NCBI GenBank assembly: GCA_022575985.1
Contig: JAKSXM010000137.1
Coordinates: forward strand, 16,262,001 to 16,326,000
Direction: 5' to 3'
DNA length: 64,000 bases
DNA from: Anagrus nilaparvatae
Taxonomy: Eukaryota; Arthropoda; Insecta; Hymenoptera; Mymaridae
The notes beneath the pieces are model-generated. The model made no database searches, was not told the DNA's origin, and was given only the letters and a program-made list of their open reading frames with translations. This document shows positions 54,401 through 64,000 of the stretch, piece after piece. Position numbers and translations under genes: made by a program. Position 1 is the stretch's first letter, and each line of letters opens with the position of its first letter.

Positions 54401-56299
54401 GCAACGCGATGCGCATAACACATTAGGCCTTGTCTACATAACCGCACCGCAAGGCGCAGCCCAATGCTATTGGTGTAGGAGTCACGTGACGCCGCAAGCG
54501 CAAGCCTATATCAATAGCATTGGGTTGCGCCGTGCGGTGCGGTTATGTATACATCGTATATGTATTATGTATACTCGGCCTTAGGCCCCATCTACAGAAG
54601 CCGCAAAAGGGGGGTGCAACCGCAAGCGCAATTGCGGCTCAAAGCGCAGAAACCAATTTTGTCTCCTGCGCAACTCGAAATACACAAAATTTTCTTCTGC
54701 GCATTGCGGCTGCGCTTGCGGTTGCGTCCACCATTTACGGCGTTTGTAGAATCAGCATTAGGCCCCATCTACAGAAACCGTAAAACCGAGGCGCACCGCA
54801 AACGCAAGCACAACGCAATGTGCAGATGTAGATTTTGTGTATTTCGAGTTGCGCAGAAGACAAAATTGGTTTCTAAGGCCTAGTCTACATAACCGTACCG
54901 AACGGCGCAATCTAATGCTATTGGTATAGGAGTCACATGACGCCGCAAGCGCAAGCCTATATCAATAGCATTGGGCTGCGCCGTGCGATGCGGTTATGTA
55001 GACTAGGCCTAAGGCCCCATCTACAATAGCCGTAAAAGGGAAAAAGGCGCAACGCGCAGAAATCAATTTTGTCTTTTGCGCAACTCGTAAAAAAAAAAAT
55101 CTTCTTCTGCGCATTGCGTTGCGGCTGCGTTTGCGGTTGCAAATCACTTTTACGGAGTTCGGAGAACCAGCTTAAGGCCAATAGCATTGGGTAGCGCCGT
55201 ACGGTGCGGTTATGTAGACTAAACCTAAGACCCCATCTACAAAATCCATAAAAGGGGGCGCAACCACAAGCGCAATTGCGGCGCAATGCGCAGAAGAAGA
55301 TTTTGTGTATTTCGAGTTGCGCAATAGTCGAAATTAGTTTCTGCGCATTGCGTCGCGCTCAAGCTTGCGGTTGCGCCCCTTTTTTACGGCTTCTGTAGAT
55401 GGAGCCTAAGGCCCCATCTAAAAAAGCCGCAAAATGGGGCGCAATTTCGGCGCAATGCGCAGAAGAAGATTATTTATTTTATTCAATTCAGGTGTAATTA
55501 TACAAACTATGACATATTTGCCATAACCCCATAGAGACAGTTTTGTGAATTTTGAGTTGCGCAGGAGACGAAACTGGTTTCTGCGCATTGCGTTGCTCTC
55601 ACGCTGGCGCTTGCGACCCCCTTTTGCGGCTGTTGTAGATGAGGCCTGAGCATTGCGTTGTGCTCACGCTTGCGGTTGTGACCCCCTTTTACGGCTATTG
55701 TAGATGGGGCCTTATACTGCAAAACCGCAGCCGCATAGGAATGCGTAGAACACAATTCTCGATTGTGCGCCAGTAGTGCGCTATGCTGTGAAATCTAGTG
55801 TGGATTGGCAACAAAAATACCATAAGATAAAAAGAGAAAGATTTTTTATTTAATGGTAATTTTGTAGTCAACCCATACGTTAACATTTCACGGCTGTGTG
55901 CGCATTGCGTTGCCGCTGTTTGGCGTTTCTGGAGGTTTTTAGAAGCACCCTTATCATAGTAATTTATTTACTATCCGACAGTTAATTCACTATCCAATTG
56001 TAAGTTTAAGATTCGAGACAGGATTTTTTAGTTTAAAATATTCTGATTGCAAAATATGCAATGTTATTTACCTGGTATGACATGAGAGAAATATTTTCAT
56101 TGATGTACTTGAAATTTTCAAATTTTTGACTTACATTAACAACTTTAAAATAAAGATTACTAAAATTTTCAAATTTAGATAGCTTAATAAAAGTTCTATC
56201 AAACTCTTTTTCTAAAATAATTCCATTAGCTGCTAAAATTTGTTTATTTTTTAAAAATATTGTACTGATTATGAATAAAAGAAAATTATTCATTTTCAT
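51411..56299 (-). CDS. Ionotropic receptor IR-B, seven exons, 470 aa
   Basis: Exons: 56072-56299, 53899-53993, 52993-53169, 52638-52846, 52349-52566, 51782-52035 and 51411-51642. All introns are GT-AG and the first six exons are exactly as long as in IR-A. The total is 470 codons plus stop, with no break. The features match IR-A: signal peptide MKMNNFLLFIISTIF, ITGFCGDTWMILSEYLNFT, pore DSIFYTFGAFYNQG, ENTNYKVFVYKNG, and a last membrane segment before KKKFKKCF. Exons 4 and 5 and the intron between them are nearly identical to IR-A, while exon 6 (part of S2) differs at about 28 of 84 residues by my hand count. The role would again be a chemosensory channel subunit. The change in S2 suggests a different ligand preference. 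Confidence 0.88.
53421..53588. repeat. Family W element, copy in IR-B intron 2
   Basis: TATAACGGCCCTTGTCCATA, AAAGAATGACCCAAATTGC, GGCTTTGCCTTGG and GCGATTTGGGCAATTCTTTA form the first hairpin, closing in ATTTGTCATAAATATACC. The sequence TTTTCTGGTCAGTGAGTAAC just before it is the remnant of the second hairpin. It occupies the same position as the half copy in IR-A. Confidence 0.7.
54040..54330. repeat. Family Q foldback, copy 1, in IR-B intron 1
   Basis: AGTTTTGGTAATAGCATGAT, CGAGTGCTCGGTGAAGTCGG, then TTTTTCGTCTATGGTGTTTA, and later its inverse AACACCATAGGCGAAAAAC. The copy at 59310-59517 shares the CGAGTGCTCGGCGAAGCCGG-type core in inverse orientation and CACCATGGGCGAAA. Confidence 0.65.
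54412..55745. repeat. GC-rich cluster of Harbinger-like MITEs
   Basis: Two end types recur. Type 1 is AGGCCTTGTCTACATAACCG with inverse CGGTTATGTAGACTAGGCCT (near 54423-54553 and 54867-55012, with a further right end near 55195). Type 2 is AGGCCCCATCTACAGAAGCC with inverse GTAGATGGGGCCT (left ends near 54590, 54760, 55013, 55226 and 55409; right ends near 55395, 55632 and 55700). Interiors are CG-rich words such as CGCAAGCGCAATTGCGG and GCGCAGAAGAAGATTTTG. Many junctions read TTAGGCC or GCCTAAGGCC, consistent with TTA/TAA duplications. Open frames here on both strands arise from this composition and are not genes. The whole cluster is absent from the same intron of IR-A. Confidence 0.8.
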
Positions 56300-57186
56300 T
56301 TTAATTAAATTATGCTTTATTTTTCAAAAATAAATATTTTATTCTTTATTTATTTGTTATTTTTTTATTTTTACGCTTTGTAAAATTTAATATTTACACT
56401 GAATAAAAAATATGTTAAAAAAAATAAAATAAACAAATGTATTTATTAATTAAATATAAATCAATACATTATTTGCATGCGACAAGTTTTAAAAATAAGT
56501 ATAAAACAACTTTAACATGTTTTTTTTAATAATTAAATACCAATTTTGTATGATTAAAGTGGTTTTATTTTTCAATAACATAATTTTTATAACAAATATA
56601 ATTATTTTCATGCATATTTCAAACATGTATTTGACTAGATCAATATAAAATAATCAAATTATAATTATAGAATATTTAGAAAAAAAATTTAGATTATTCA
56701 ACAAATTTTTTTTTTGTCTTTGAATACTACTGATTGGTTTTCAAGGTTCTAAAATTTAATTTTTTCTTTTTTAATTTTGCTCAATGTTCGACTAATTTTG
56801 ATAAACGTGTAAAATTTTCAATGAGCAATTTTAAATTTTCGCCTACAATAATTATATTTATTTACATTGAAAAGAAAATCCACTTGCTGGAAGTGGAAAT
56901 ATTCCGCTTGAGGCTAGCTCAATTTTTTTTATTCCTCTTCTCTTTCATTACTTGAAACGAAAAGAAAATTGAAGAAAATAAATTTTTCTTTTAAAAAAAA
57001 ATTTTTTTCGTTTATCATAGTATTGCCACCTATCTGAAATGAACGGAATTTTTTTTTTTAATTTTCTTTAGATTTCAAGTCATTTATAATGAAACAATAT
57101 TCTACTAGCCACAAGCGGAATTCCGTTCGCCGTAAGCAGAATTGTGCCCGTTTACCAGAAGCAGATTTTTTTTCAATGTATATAAT

Positions 57187-58329
57187 AAAAGTACTGTTGT
57201 TAAATTAACAAAAATAGTATCTAATTTAACGGAATTTAATTTTTATGACATTCAATATTTATCTAATGAAAGATTTGAAATACAAACAAATAAAATCAGT
57301 ATGAAATACTTTTAAATACATTTAAAAGTAATTGAAGGCATGTTAAAAGTACTGTGGCCACATAAATAAAAATTATTATTTTAGGATCTAATTTTACTGA
57401 AATTTATTTATATGCCAGTCAATATTTTTCTAATGAAAGATTTGAGATAGGAATCATTATGTGGCATGTTTATTTAAAATGAAAATGGCATATTACTTAT
57501 CGTGAAAATTTGAAAAGTACTTTTTCTTTAACTGCATACATTGATGAGTATGTCTCCCAAGCTCTCAAAAATTATCAGGCGTTTGGATTTATTGAATAGA
57601 TTAATGTAGCACCAAGATAAATTTTTAAATAAATTGTTCCTTCAGGCTCAAATATAAATATATAAAAAAATCACAAAAAACAACATTTTAACGTGCCAGG
57701 TGAACAAAAAGATGTTTTCTTAGCAAATTGGAACATTAAATTATTAAATTTTCACACTTGTTATTTTTGATCATTTCTTGAAAATAATTTTTTAATATTA
57801 TACTGATTATATTGACCTGGCACGTTAAAATGTTGTTTTTTGTGATTTTTTTATATATTTATATTTGAGCCTGAAGGAACAATTTATTTAAAAATTTATC
57901 TTGGTGCTACATTAATCTATTCAATAAATCCAAACGCCTGATAATTTTTGAGAGCTTGGGAGACATACTCATCAATGTATGCAGTTAAAGAAAAAGTACT
58001 TTTCAAATTTTCACGATAAGTAATATGCCATTTTCATTTTAAATAAACATGCCACATAATGATTCCTATCTCAAATCTTTCACTAGAAAAATATTGACTG
58101 GCATATAAATAAATTTCAGTAAAATTAGATCCTAAAATAATAATTTTTATTTATGTGGCCACAGTACTTTTAACATGCCTTCAATTACTTTTAAATGTAT
58201 TTAAAAGTATTTCATACTGATTTTATTTGTTTGTATTTCAAATCTTTCATTAGATAAATATTGAATGTCATAAAAATTAAATTCCGTTAAATTAGATACT
58301 ATTTTTGTTAATTTAACAACAGTACTTTT
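57187..58329. mobile_element. Giant palindrome with 515-bp arms
   Basis: 57187-57701 and 57815-58329 are inverted copies of 515 bases around a 113-base loop, with only isolated differences by eye (TCTAATGAAAG against TCTAGTGAAAG). Each arm starts AAAAGTACTGTTGTTAAATT at the outside and ends ACGTGCCAGGT at the inside. Within each arm a unit carrying GAAAGATTTGA and AAAAGTACTGT is repeated twice. There is no coding frame. It could be a foldback transposon or an inverted duplication of a satellite-like unit. Confidence 0.85.
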
Positions 58330-58475
58330 AACATGCATTCAATTACTTTTAAATTTATTTAAAAGTATTTCATACTCATTTTATTTACTTGTATCTCAAA
58401 TCTTTCATTAGATAAATATTGTCTGACATAAAAATTAAATTTAGTTAAATTAAATCCTAAAATATAAGTATCAAA
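58330..58475 (+). repeat. Extra subunit at the right flank of the giant palindrome
   Basis: ACATGCATTCAATTACTTTT, TCTCAAATCTTTCATTAGAT and TGACATAAAAATTAAATT repeat the end part of the right arm as a third tandem unit. The left side has no equivalent. Confidence 0.7.
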
Positions 58476-59309
58476 TTTTTTTTTAACACAAAGGAACATG
58501 AGTAAATAAAAAATCGATTATAACGTAGGTAATAAGAGTTATAATAATTATAATATAAAAAAAATAAAAATTGCGCATAAATATAATATGTGTTAGTTCT
58601 CTAAAATTTTGCGCGCGCTATAGTATAAATACCGTCATTGCTTGTCATATAGCAAGAGGCCACGACAGATATTTATTGTCGCGTGTCGTGCTTTATTAAA
58701 AGGATAATTTTTTCGTGCTTCTTTTTAAAGATAATACCACGACGCGTCTTATTTAGGCCTAGTAGCGTATCGATCATAAACACGTTATATCGATATCGAA
58801 ATCTTTTCATGTATTAAATACATTATATTATTCTTGTTCGATTATTAATCGATCAATGAGAAGATTAAAACGATTAATGATGAGAAGAAAAAAATTTCTT
58901 TAATATTCTCAAGGAATATAAGTTGTAAAAAAGGATGGAAGATATTTTTTGCTTAAATAAATCTTTATTTTAGAAAATAATAGTTTTATTATCGTTAATT
59001 ATTTAAAAGAATATTATTTTAAAAATATATTAATAAATATTATTTTAAATAAAATAATTATAAAAGAAAAAAAAAAAATTTACAGGGTTATGGCTGAAAT
59101 TTTCGCGTATATATTCCTTGCTTAGCTGGCTGTAGGCAGGTTACTTTTAACATGCCTCAGCCCTCGCCTCAGCCTGCTACCGCAGGCCTCGATATCTCCA
59201 CATTTCATTTTGAACTGATGATATTATTCAGACATGCCCATACTTATTTTTATTTTTTGCATTAATCAATTAATATTTCAAACAATTAAATTTGAATCTT
59301 GGATAATCA
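58476..59309. other. Intergenic stretch with CG-rich, TATA-bearing patch
   Basis: Positions 58600-58800 are richer in CG than the surroundings and contain TATAAATA (58624-58631) and CGATATCGA words. It may be a core promoter for an unrecognised plus-strand transcript. No coding frame follows. 59130-59200 has a small GC-rich stem (GGCAGG...CCTCAGCC) of unknown nature. Confidence 0.35.
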
Positions 59310-59517
59310 CATAATTCTTTTTTGCCCTCCCGGGCGTAAAACTCGTGAGTAAAGAATTTTCTGAACTCGTTCTACGCCTAGGGGGGCAAAAAATAGTGTA
59401 AGCACCATGGGCGAAATACTTTAGACACGAGCGTGAACACAAATCACTCGTGCCCGGCTTCGCCGAGCACTCGTGCTAGTGCTCACGCTAGTGCCGAAAC
59501 TTTTACGCCCTTGATAC
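59310..59517. repeat. Family Q foldback, copy 2
   Basis: TTTTGCCCTCCCGGGCGTAA on the left, CACCATGGGCGAAATACTTT and CTCGTGCCCGGCTTCGCCGA inside, and CCGAAACTTTTACGCCCTTG on the right. It abuts the stop codon of the coiled-coil gene, so it may have supplied that gene's present end. Confidence 0.65.
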
Positions 59518-60167
59518 TTAAAATACTATAAGACAATCAGTAACTACTCTAATAGCATCATTTTTTAACTTATCTGGAAATGTAAATTTTTGAAGACAAA
59601 CATTCTCAATATTATTAATTTCATTTTTTAAAGTTTCAATACGTATTTTATAATAATCAGCTTCTTTTTCAATTAATAAAATTTGATTTTGCAATTTTGA
59701 AAAAGTCTATATAAAAAATCATAAGATTCAATTTAATATCAAGCATCAGAATAAAAATTGAGTAAATTATATATTTACCGTTTGAGTAATATTTGATTTA
59801 AATAGATTTGATAAATTACTGAAATCATTTGATAATTTTATTAGATTCTGCAAAATAAAAAATAATTTAATTTTTTTTTCATTTATATATTTAATATGTA
59901 TTAATATTTTACATTTTGAAATTCTTGGGTGCTACTTTTTTCTTATGATTCGAAAATTTGTTTGGTATAATTAACCATACATTTATCGACTAATAAATTA
60001 TTAGTATAACTATCAAAAAGATCATTACATTCTAATAATTTCTTATTAATTTCATTATTTGCTGCATGTTTTTTTTCAATGTAAGCCTTAGTAGCTTTTA
60101 TGTTACTCTAGAAAATATTAAAAATAAAATGTTAGTATTGTTTTTTACTATCCATCAGATTATCAGG

Positions 60168-60537
60168 TTAAGGGGCCACAGAATCAAAAAAATTTTTAAA
60201 TCAGTTTTTTTGATTTTTAACAAAATTTATTGATTAAATTAAAAAAAAACGAGTCTCATGCCCTCCGTAATAAAAAAACACATCAAACCAGTCTTAAAAA
60301 AATTTTAAATATTACCACCCCTTTGATAATTTTTGGAAATTCGGAAATTTAGAATTTTTTTCGAATTTCCAAAAATTCTCAAAGGGATGGTAATATTTAA
60401 AAATTCTTTTACACTGGTTTGATGTGTTATTTTTTGTGGAGGGCATGAGACTTATTTTTTTTTTAATTTAATCAATAAATTTTGTTAAAAATCAAAAAAA
60501 CTAATTTTAAAATTTTTTTGGTTCTGTGTCCCCTTAA
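60168..60537. mobile_element. Foldback with TTAA at both ends, in an intron
   Basis: TTAAGGGGCCACAGAATC at the left and TTCTGTGTCCCCTTAA at the right. Arms with CATGCCCTCC, CACATCAAACCAGT and TTTGATAATTTTTGGAAATT pair around 60345. A TTAA target is typical of piggyBac and Kolobok-type transposases, but TTAA could also be part of the TIR here. It lies in the intron before exon 59913-60107. Confidence 0.7.
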
Positions 60538-61466
60538 TATAAGCTATATCTGGGTCATAAAAGCTCGCAATAGAATTTTATTAAGACTGATTGAGAATTA
60601 TTAAAGAATTCTGTGAATTGTATAGAAATTAATTTCTAGAGACAACTTTACATGGGGAAATACCAACTCGGCACTTGAGGATTAAAGAAACTACCAACTC
60701 GGAAATCTGGGCACCCATCACACTTACCGTCTCGGCACCAAGCTCTAAAGACGACTAAGATAGCTTAACCGATTATCAAATAAAAAAGTATGTTAGTATA
60801 TTATAAATACAAAAAATATATACAGTAAAATTTTTTTTTTTAATTTACGAAATAAATTTTGTAACTACCTAGTAATAATAATTTGACTTTCTCTATATAC
60901 CTATTGATACCAATACAATAAGAAGGGAAAGAAATCTATAAAAATTTATCAAAATTAGGAAAACTGCGCACTTTACGAAATTTACCAATTTAAATATGAA
61001 TTATTAAAATTTTTAATTTTGATAGTGGGGAATAATAATAAATTTTATAACTTGTTACTTGCTATCAACAAATATTATGGTAGTTCATGAAGCTTTAGAA
61101 AAAATAGACACTTCTTGCTTAGACGGTGATGAATTTAACTTTATCAATTTTCTCTTGAAATCGAATAAAATTACCTTTTAAGAAAAGTTAAGTGAAAATA
61201 TCTCGTAAAGGAAATAATTTCTACTGAGATGCCCTCAATATCTCCAATTCTTGAAAACACCGTTTCGATAATAAGGGAAACTATTGGACTGTCAGGGACC
61301 GTTTCTCACAGAAAATAGCGGGTAAGGGGATTTTTTCATTACTAAAATATAAATTCAGGCAATTCATCTATAAAGTTTACTTATATGGGTTAGCATAAAA
61401 TTTTTATCATTCTACTCCAACTGCATTATTATTAATTTTCTGATTATTTTCGCATCGGTCTTTTAT

Positions 61467-61690
61467 AGTATATTTACGGCTCGTGACAAGAAAAGTAAAG
61501 AATGGACCAAATCGTACATAAATTACCTTCCGAGGCGAAGCCGAGGATATTAAACTGCGGTTTGGGGCATTATTTATTTATGGACAAGGGCCGTATAAAA
61601 TTTTCCTGCGGCAGTAGCGAGAAATTTCGATTTCCTCGGACGCGCAGCGGCCAGGAAATCGTACTTTCGTGGCTACTGTCTAGAAAAATT
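61467..61690 (+). repeat. Family W double-hairpin element, copy in the coiled-coil gene
   Basis: TATATTTACGGCTCGTGAC, AAAGAATGGACCAAATCG, the GAGGCGAAGCCGAGG core, GCGGTTTGGGGCATTATTT and ACAAGGGCCGTATA, then the second hairpin with GGCAGTAGCGAG, CGGACGCGCAGCGGCC and GTGGCTACTGTCTAG. It is close to 29559-29795. Confidence 0.8.
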
Positions 61691-62111
61691 ATTTTAAACG
61701 TTGCTTTAACGAAAAAATATACATGAATAACTACTCTGCTAGATTGCTCCAGTTAAATTTTAAAATATTTGGTTAAATTCAAGCGAAATTCAAGTACAAC
61801 CTGCTAATAAATATTTACCAATAGTCGTTTAATGTCATTATCTTGTTTGACTTTTGCTCTAAAAATTTGGATTTTATCTTCAACATCATATTTGTCAAGT
61901 TTTTGATAATTTTTTATCTGTTTTTGCAATCTACTAATTATTTTTAAATTATTATCAATTTTCATTTCAGTGCGTTTTTTTAAATTAATAAAAATAATTA
62001 TTTTCTCTTCTGTAATCTAAAATAAATAAATTTTTTAATTTTTTAAATTTTAACCATAATTTAATAAAGATTAAAAGAATAGGAAACTTAATTATTATTA
62101 TATAGATCTGT

Positions 62112-62408
62112 GGTGGACTCCTGTTTTGTTTCGTAGACATTTTTTATTTTATGTAGGTTAATGGGATGTTCTACCGGGTACACTTCCGTTTTTTGGTTCA
62201 CTGAATATAGAAATGGTATTCGTTTTTACTTGAAATAACCTAGCTGATCACAATAAACAACTTCAGTTAATTTCTGGGGATTCTTAGATATCTCCTATTT
62301 TAGGCAAGTTGAGCATTTTAGTTAAAATGGATCTTAGGAAAATCGTAAGTAACAGGTAGAAAACTCCAATGACCTCTAAGGGTAAAAAATGTCTACGCCA
62401 GGACTATT
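62112..62408. repeat. Foldback element
   Basis: GGACTCCTG, CGTAGACATTTTTTA and GTTCTACC in the left arm are mirrored by GGTAGAAAACTCC, TAAAAAATGTCTACG and CCAGGACT at the right. Arms are about 60 bases. No coding capacity is seen. Confidence 0.65.
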
Positions 62409-62980
62409 ATTTCATCACACAAATAGATTTAAATTAAACAGTTAAATTAGTTTAAACATTCACATTAATTTAAAAGGTTTTATATGATAATAAAAATGAA
62501 AAAATCAATAATAATAGTTTTCGATTCTTAAAATCTTTTATTATTTTTAACACAATTTTTTTCTAATATTATACCTACATTTATACTTTCAACAACCACA
62601 ACAGTTGATATAAAATAAAATGTTAAGAAAATAAAATTAATTTCTAAAATATTAAAAAACATTATTTTTAAATTTAATTAATACCAAATATACAAATATA
62701 TATCTCTCTTTGTTGTTACTAACTACTATTTAAAAATTTCAAAACATTTTAAAAATATTTGAGCTAATATTAATTCAAAACTTTGTATCATTTAAATAAT
62801 TTTTATCGTGTATACCTGTAATAATAAAATAATTTAATATAAAAAAAAAATAAAATTTATTTATTTAAAAAAATTTATATTAGAATTGATAAAAAATTAT
62901 CAGTCATGTTTTTTTTTTAATTTTGCTCAAAGTTTAATATTTCCAATACTTACACATACATACCTTTAAGAAATAATATT

Positions 62981-63941
62981 TTATAATTTTTTATTGATAT
63001 ATTTTTTCAAAGTATTAAATTTTCTAATAAAATGTGCATATTCAATAAAAAATACTATTATCGATAATAATAAACCAAGGATATAAATTTTTATAATCCC
63101 TGTTACTTCTAAGAATTCCACAGGTTCAAAAGTATCTGCACGATATTTGTTGAAATGATTTTCTTGCCATCGAAATTTTAAGTAATTTATTATTCCTACT
63201 TCGTGAAGCTTCAATATTCTGTAAGAGATTTGTATTATTAAAATAATTAAATTTTAAATTGCTTGCTCTAAGGTAAGGAAATTATGAACGGAGAGGAAAA
63301 CCGTGTATTACATATTATCTGATGAATGACTTAAAGTATGGGTATAATTTGCTGCACTTTATGTAAAAAACAATCAAATGGTGCACGGAGAAATTAATTA
63401 TATTAAATTTTAATCTTTTTTGGATTAATTTTTACAATACTGATATTAAAAGTGAGGCAGACTGACAAAAAGGACATTTCTACCACGCTTAACGAAAAAT
63501 TTAATATGAATTTAAATAAACTTTTACTATACTTGATGTACAATTTATTACAGCCACCTGCAGCAGAAATTTTACTTTGTCAGTCTGTCTTGCCTTTAAT
63601 TTCAGTATCATAAAAAGTAATCTAAGGAAAATTAAAATTTTATCTAATTAATTTCTCCGTGTACATGTAAAAAGAAATTTAACTCACGCTTTAGTTAATA
63701 CTCTTTTGTACTTGTAATTTTTAATTACACCTGATCCTACGTAAGCTGGAACGTATGTTTTCTTAATTATAATATATTCACATTCATTTGGATCAATAAA
63801 TAATCGTCTTGGTAGAAGTTCAATGATAGCGTAACGATTTAAGTTATCTGAACATAGAATTTCAAACATTTCATCAACTTTTGAAACAAAGGTTACTCTT
63901 TTTGATTTATTTACATGTATAAATGACGGATCTAAATTAGT
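62981..63941 (-). CDS. Ionotropic receptor IR-C, last two exons (cut by window edge)
   Basis: Exon 63688-63941 (254 bases, the same length as exon 6 of IR-A and IR-B) and the last exon 62981-63218 join in the same phase. The first encodes FIHVNKSKRVTFVSK, ILCSDNLNRYAIIELLPRR and IDPNECEYIIIKKTY, the second part of the ligand-binding domain. The last encodes ILKLHEVGIINYLKFRWQE and a membrane segment (IIKIYILGLLLSIIVFFIEY) before a Lys-rich end. Both are clear but diverged relatives of IR-A and IR-B. Upstream exons lie beyond 64000. No break was seen in the visible part. Confidence 0.85.
63384..63661. repeat. Foldback in the last intron of IR-C
   Basis: CACGGAGAAATTAATTA and TAATTAATTTCTCCGTG are the ends, 278 bases apart. 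GGCAGACTGACAAA and TTTGTCAGTCTGTC pair further inside. Flanks are TG and TA, so a TA duplication with one change is possible. Confidence 0.75.
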
Positions 63942-64000
63942 CTAAAAATTTAAAAAACGAAATTTATTAAAATTTTTAAATAAAACTTTAAAATAAAAAA

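Larger units (their letters stand above)
50945..56990. repeat. Tandem segmental duplication, unit B
   Basis: This is the counterpart of 44290-50935, starting near ATGTTTAAACAATTTGTATT and ending near AAAGAAAATTGAAGAAAATA. It contains a broken last CTL exon and the intact IR-B. Confidence 0.85.
59518..62662 (-). pseudogene. Coiled-coil protein gene with an in-frame stop
   Basis: Four exons with GT-AG borders, all in phase 0 and of lengths divisible by three: 61819-62016 (66 codons), 59913-60107 (65), 59779-59847 (23) and 59518-59706 (62 plus stop). They encode charged, heptad-like sequence: SRLQKQIKNYQKLDKY, KAYIEKKHAANNEIN, KLSNDFSNLSNLFKS, and LLIEKEADYYKIRIETLKNE. A possible first exon starts at 62662 with a signal peptide (MFFNILEINFIFLTFYF), but its donor (TGT|GTTAAA) is weak. 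Exon 59913-60107 has TAA at 59943-59945, eleven codons before its end, so either the gene is a young pseudogene or the product stops there. I do not recognise the family. NVGIILEK after the signal peptide resembles NGIILEEE in IR-A, which hints at a shared first exon. Confidence 0.6.

Noticed and set aside
54520..55755. Overlapping open frames on both strands rich in Arg, Ala and Gln
   Set aside because: They arise from CG-rich inverted repeats of the MITE cluster. The same words read open in several frames and no start, splice or domain evidence exists.

Overview
The window is a very AT-rich insect nuclear region. The evidence for this is spliced genes with GT-AG introns, several divergent ionotropic receptors (IRs, an insect/protostome chemoreceptor family), a LINE, a Ty3/gypsy remnant and many short inverted-repeat elements. 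The order cannot be fixed from the sequence. Divergent tandem IRs and strong AT bias would suit a parasitoid wasp, but that is inference. No bacterial, plasmid or phage features were seen.

Layout. Positions 1-31,600 contain no host gene I can support. This part is a graveyard of transposable elements: a 2.9 kb element with 500-bp terminal inverted repeats (5558-8476) carrying other elements inside it, a 2.1 kb hAT-like element with a GAATA duplication (14639-16755), several foldbacks, one long non-LTR retrotransposon (22050-25422) whose endonuclease/reverse-transcriptase frame is almost intact, and a triple-nested foldback (29028-29966).

Positions 31,638-64,000 are the genic half. Two six-exon, choline-transporter-like (CTL/SLC44/Pns1) membrane protein genes lie on the plus strand (31638-34428 and 42689-44553). 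They have matching exon phases and share a short motif upstream. Between them, on the minus strand, are a single-exon divergent IR whose frame is broken by exactly one TAG, and a Ty3/gypsy pol fragment. From 44,290 to about 56,990 a roughly 6 kb unit is duplicated head-to-tail. Each copy holds the last CTL exon plus a seven-exon minus-strand IR. Both IRs (IR-A, 468 aa; IR-B, 470 aa) can be spliced by eye into intact frames, while the duplicated CTL exon is a pseudogene. A third, more diverged IR (IR-C) enters from the right edge. Between IR-B and IR-C lies a minus-strand gene of phase-0 exons encoding a coiled-coil protein, with one in-frame stop.

How the genes relate. The IRs would be ligand-gated channel subunits in sensory neuron membranes, and the array grew by local tandem duplication. 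The CTL-like genes are neighbours that were partly dragged along, with no evident functional link. The two duplicate units act as filled/empty-site controls for each other. That comparison shows a TA target duplication for a 969-bp foldback, a TTA duplication for a 144-bp element, and a likely gene-conversion tract over the IR pore exons, where a 71-bp intron is identical between copies whose next exon differs at about a third of its residues.
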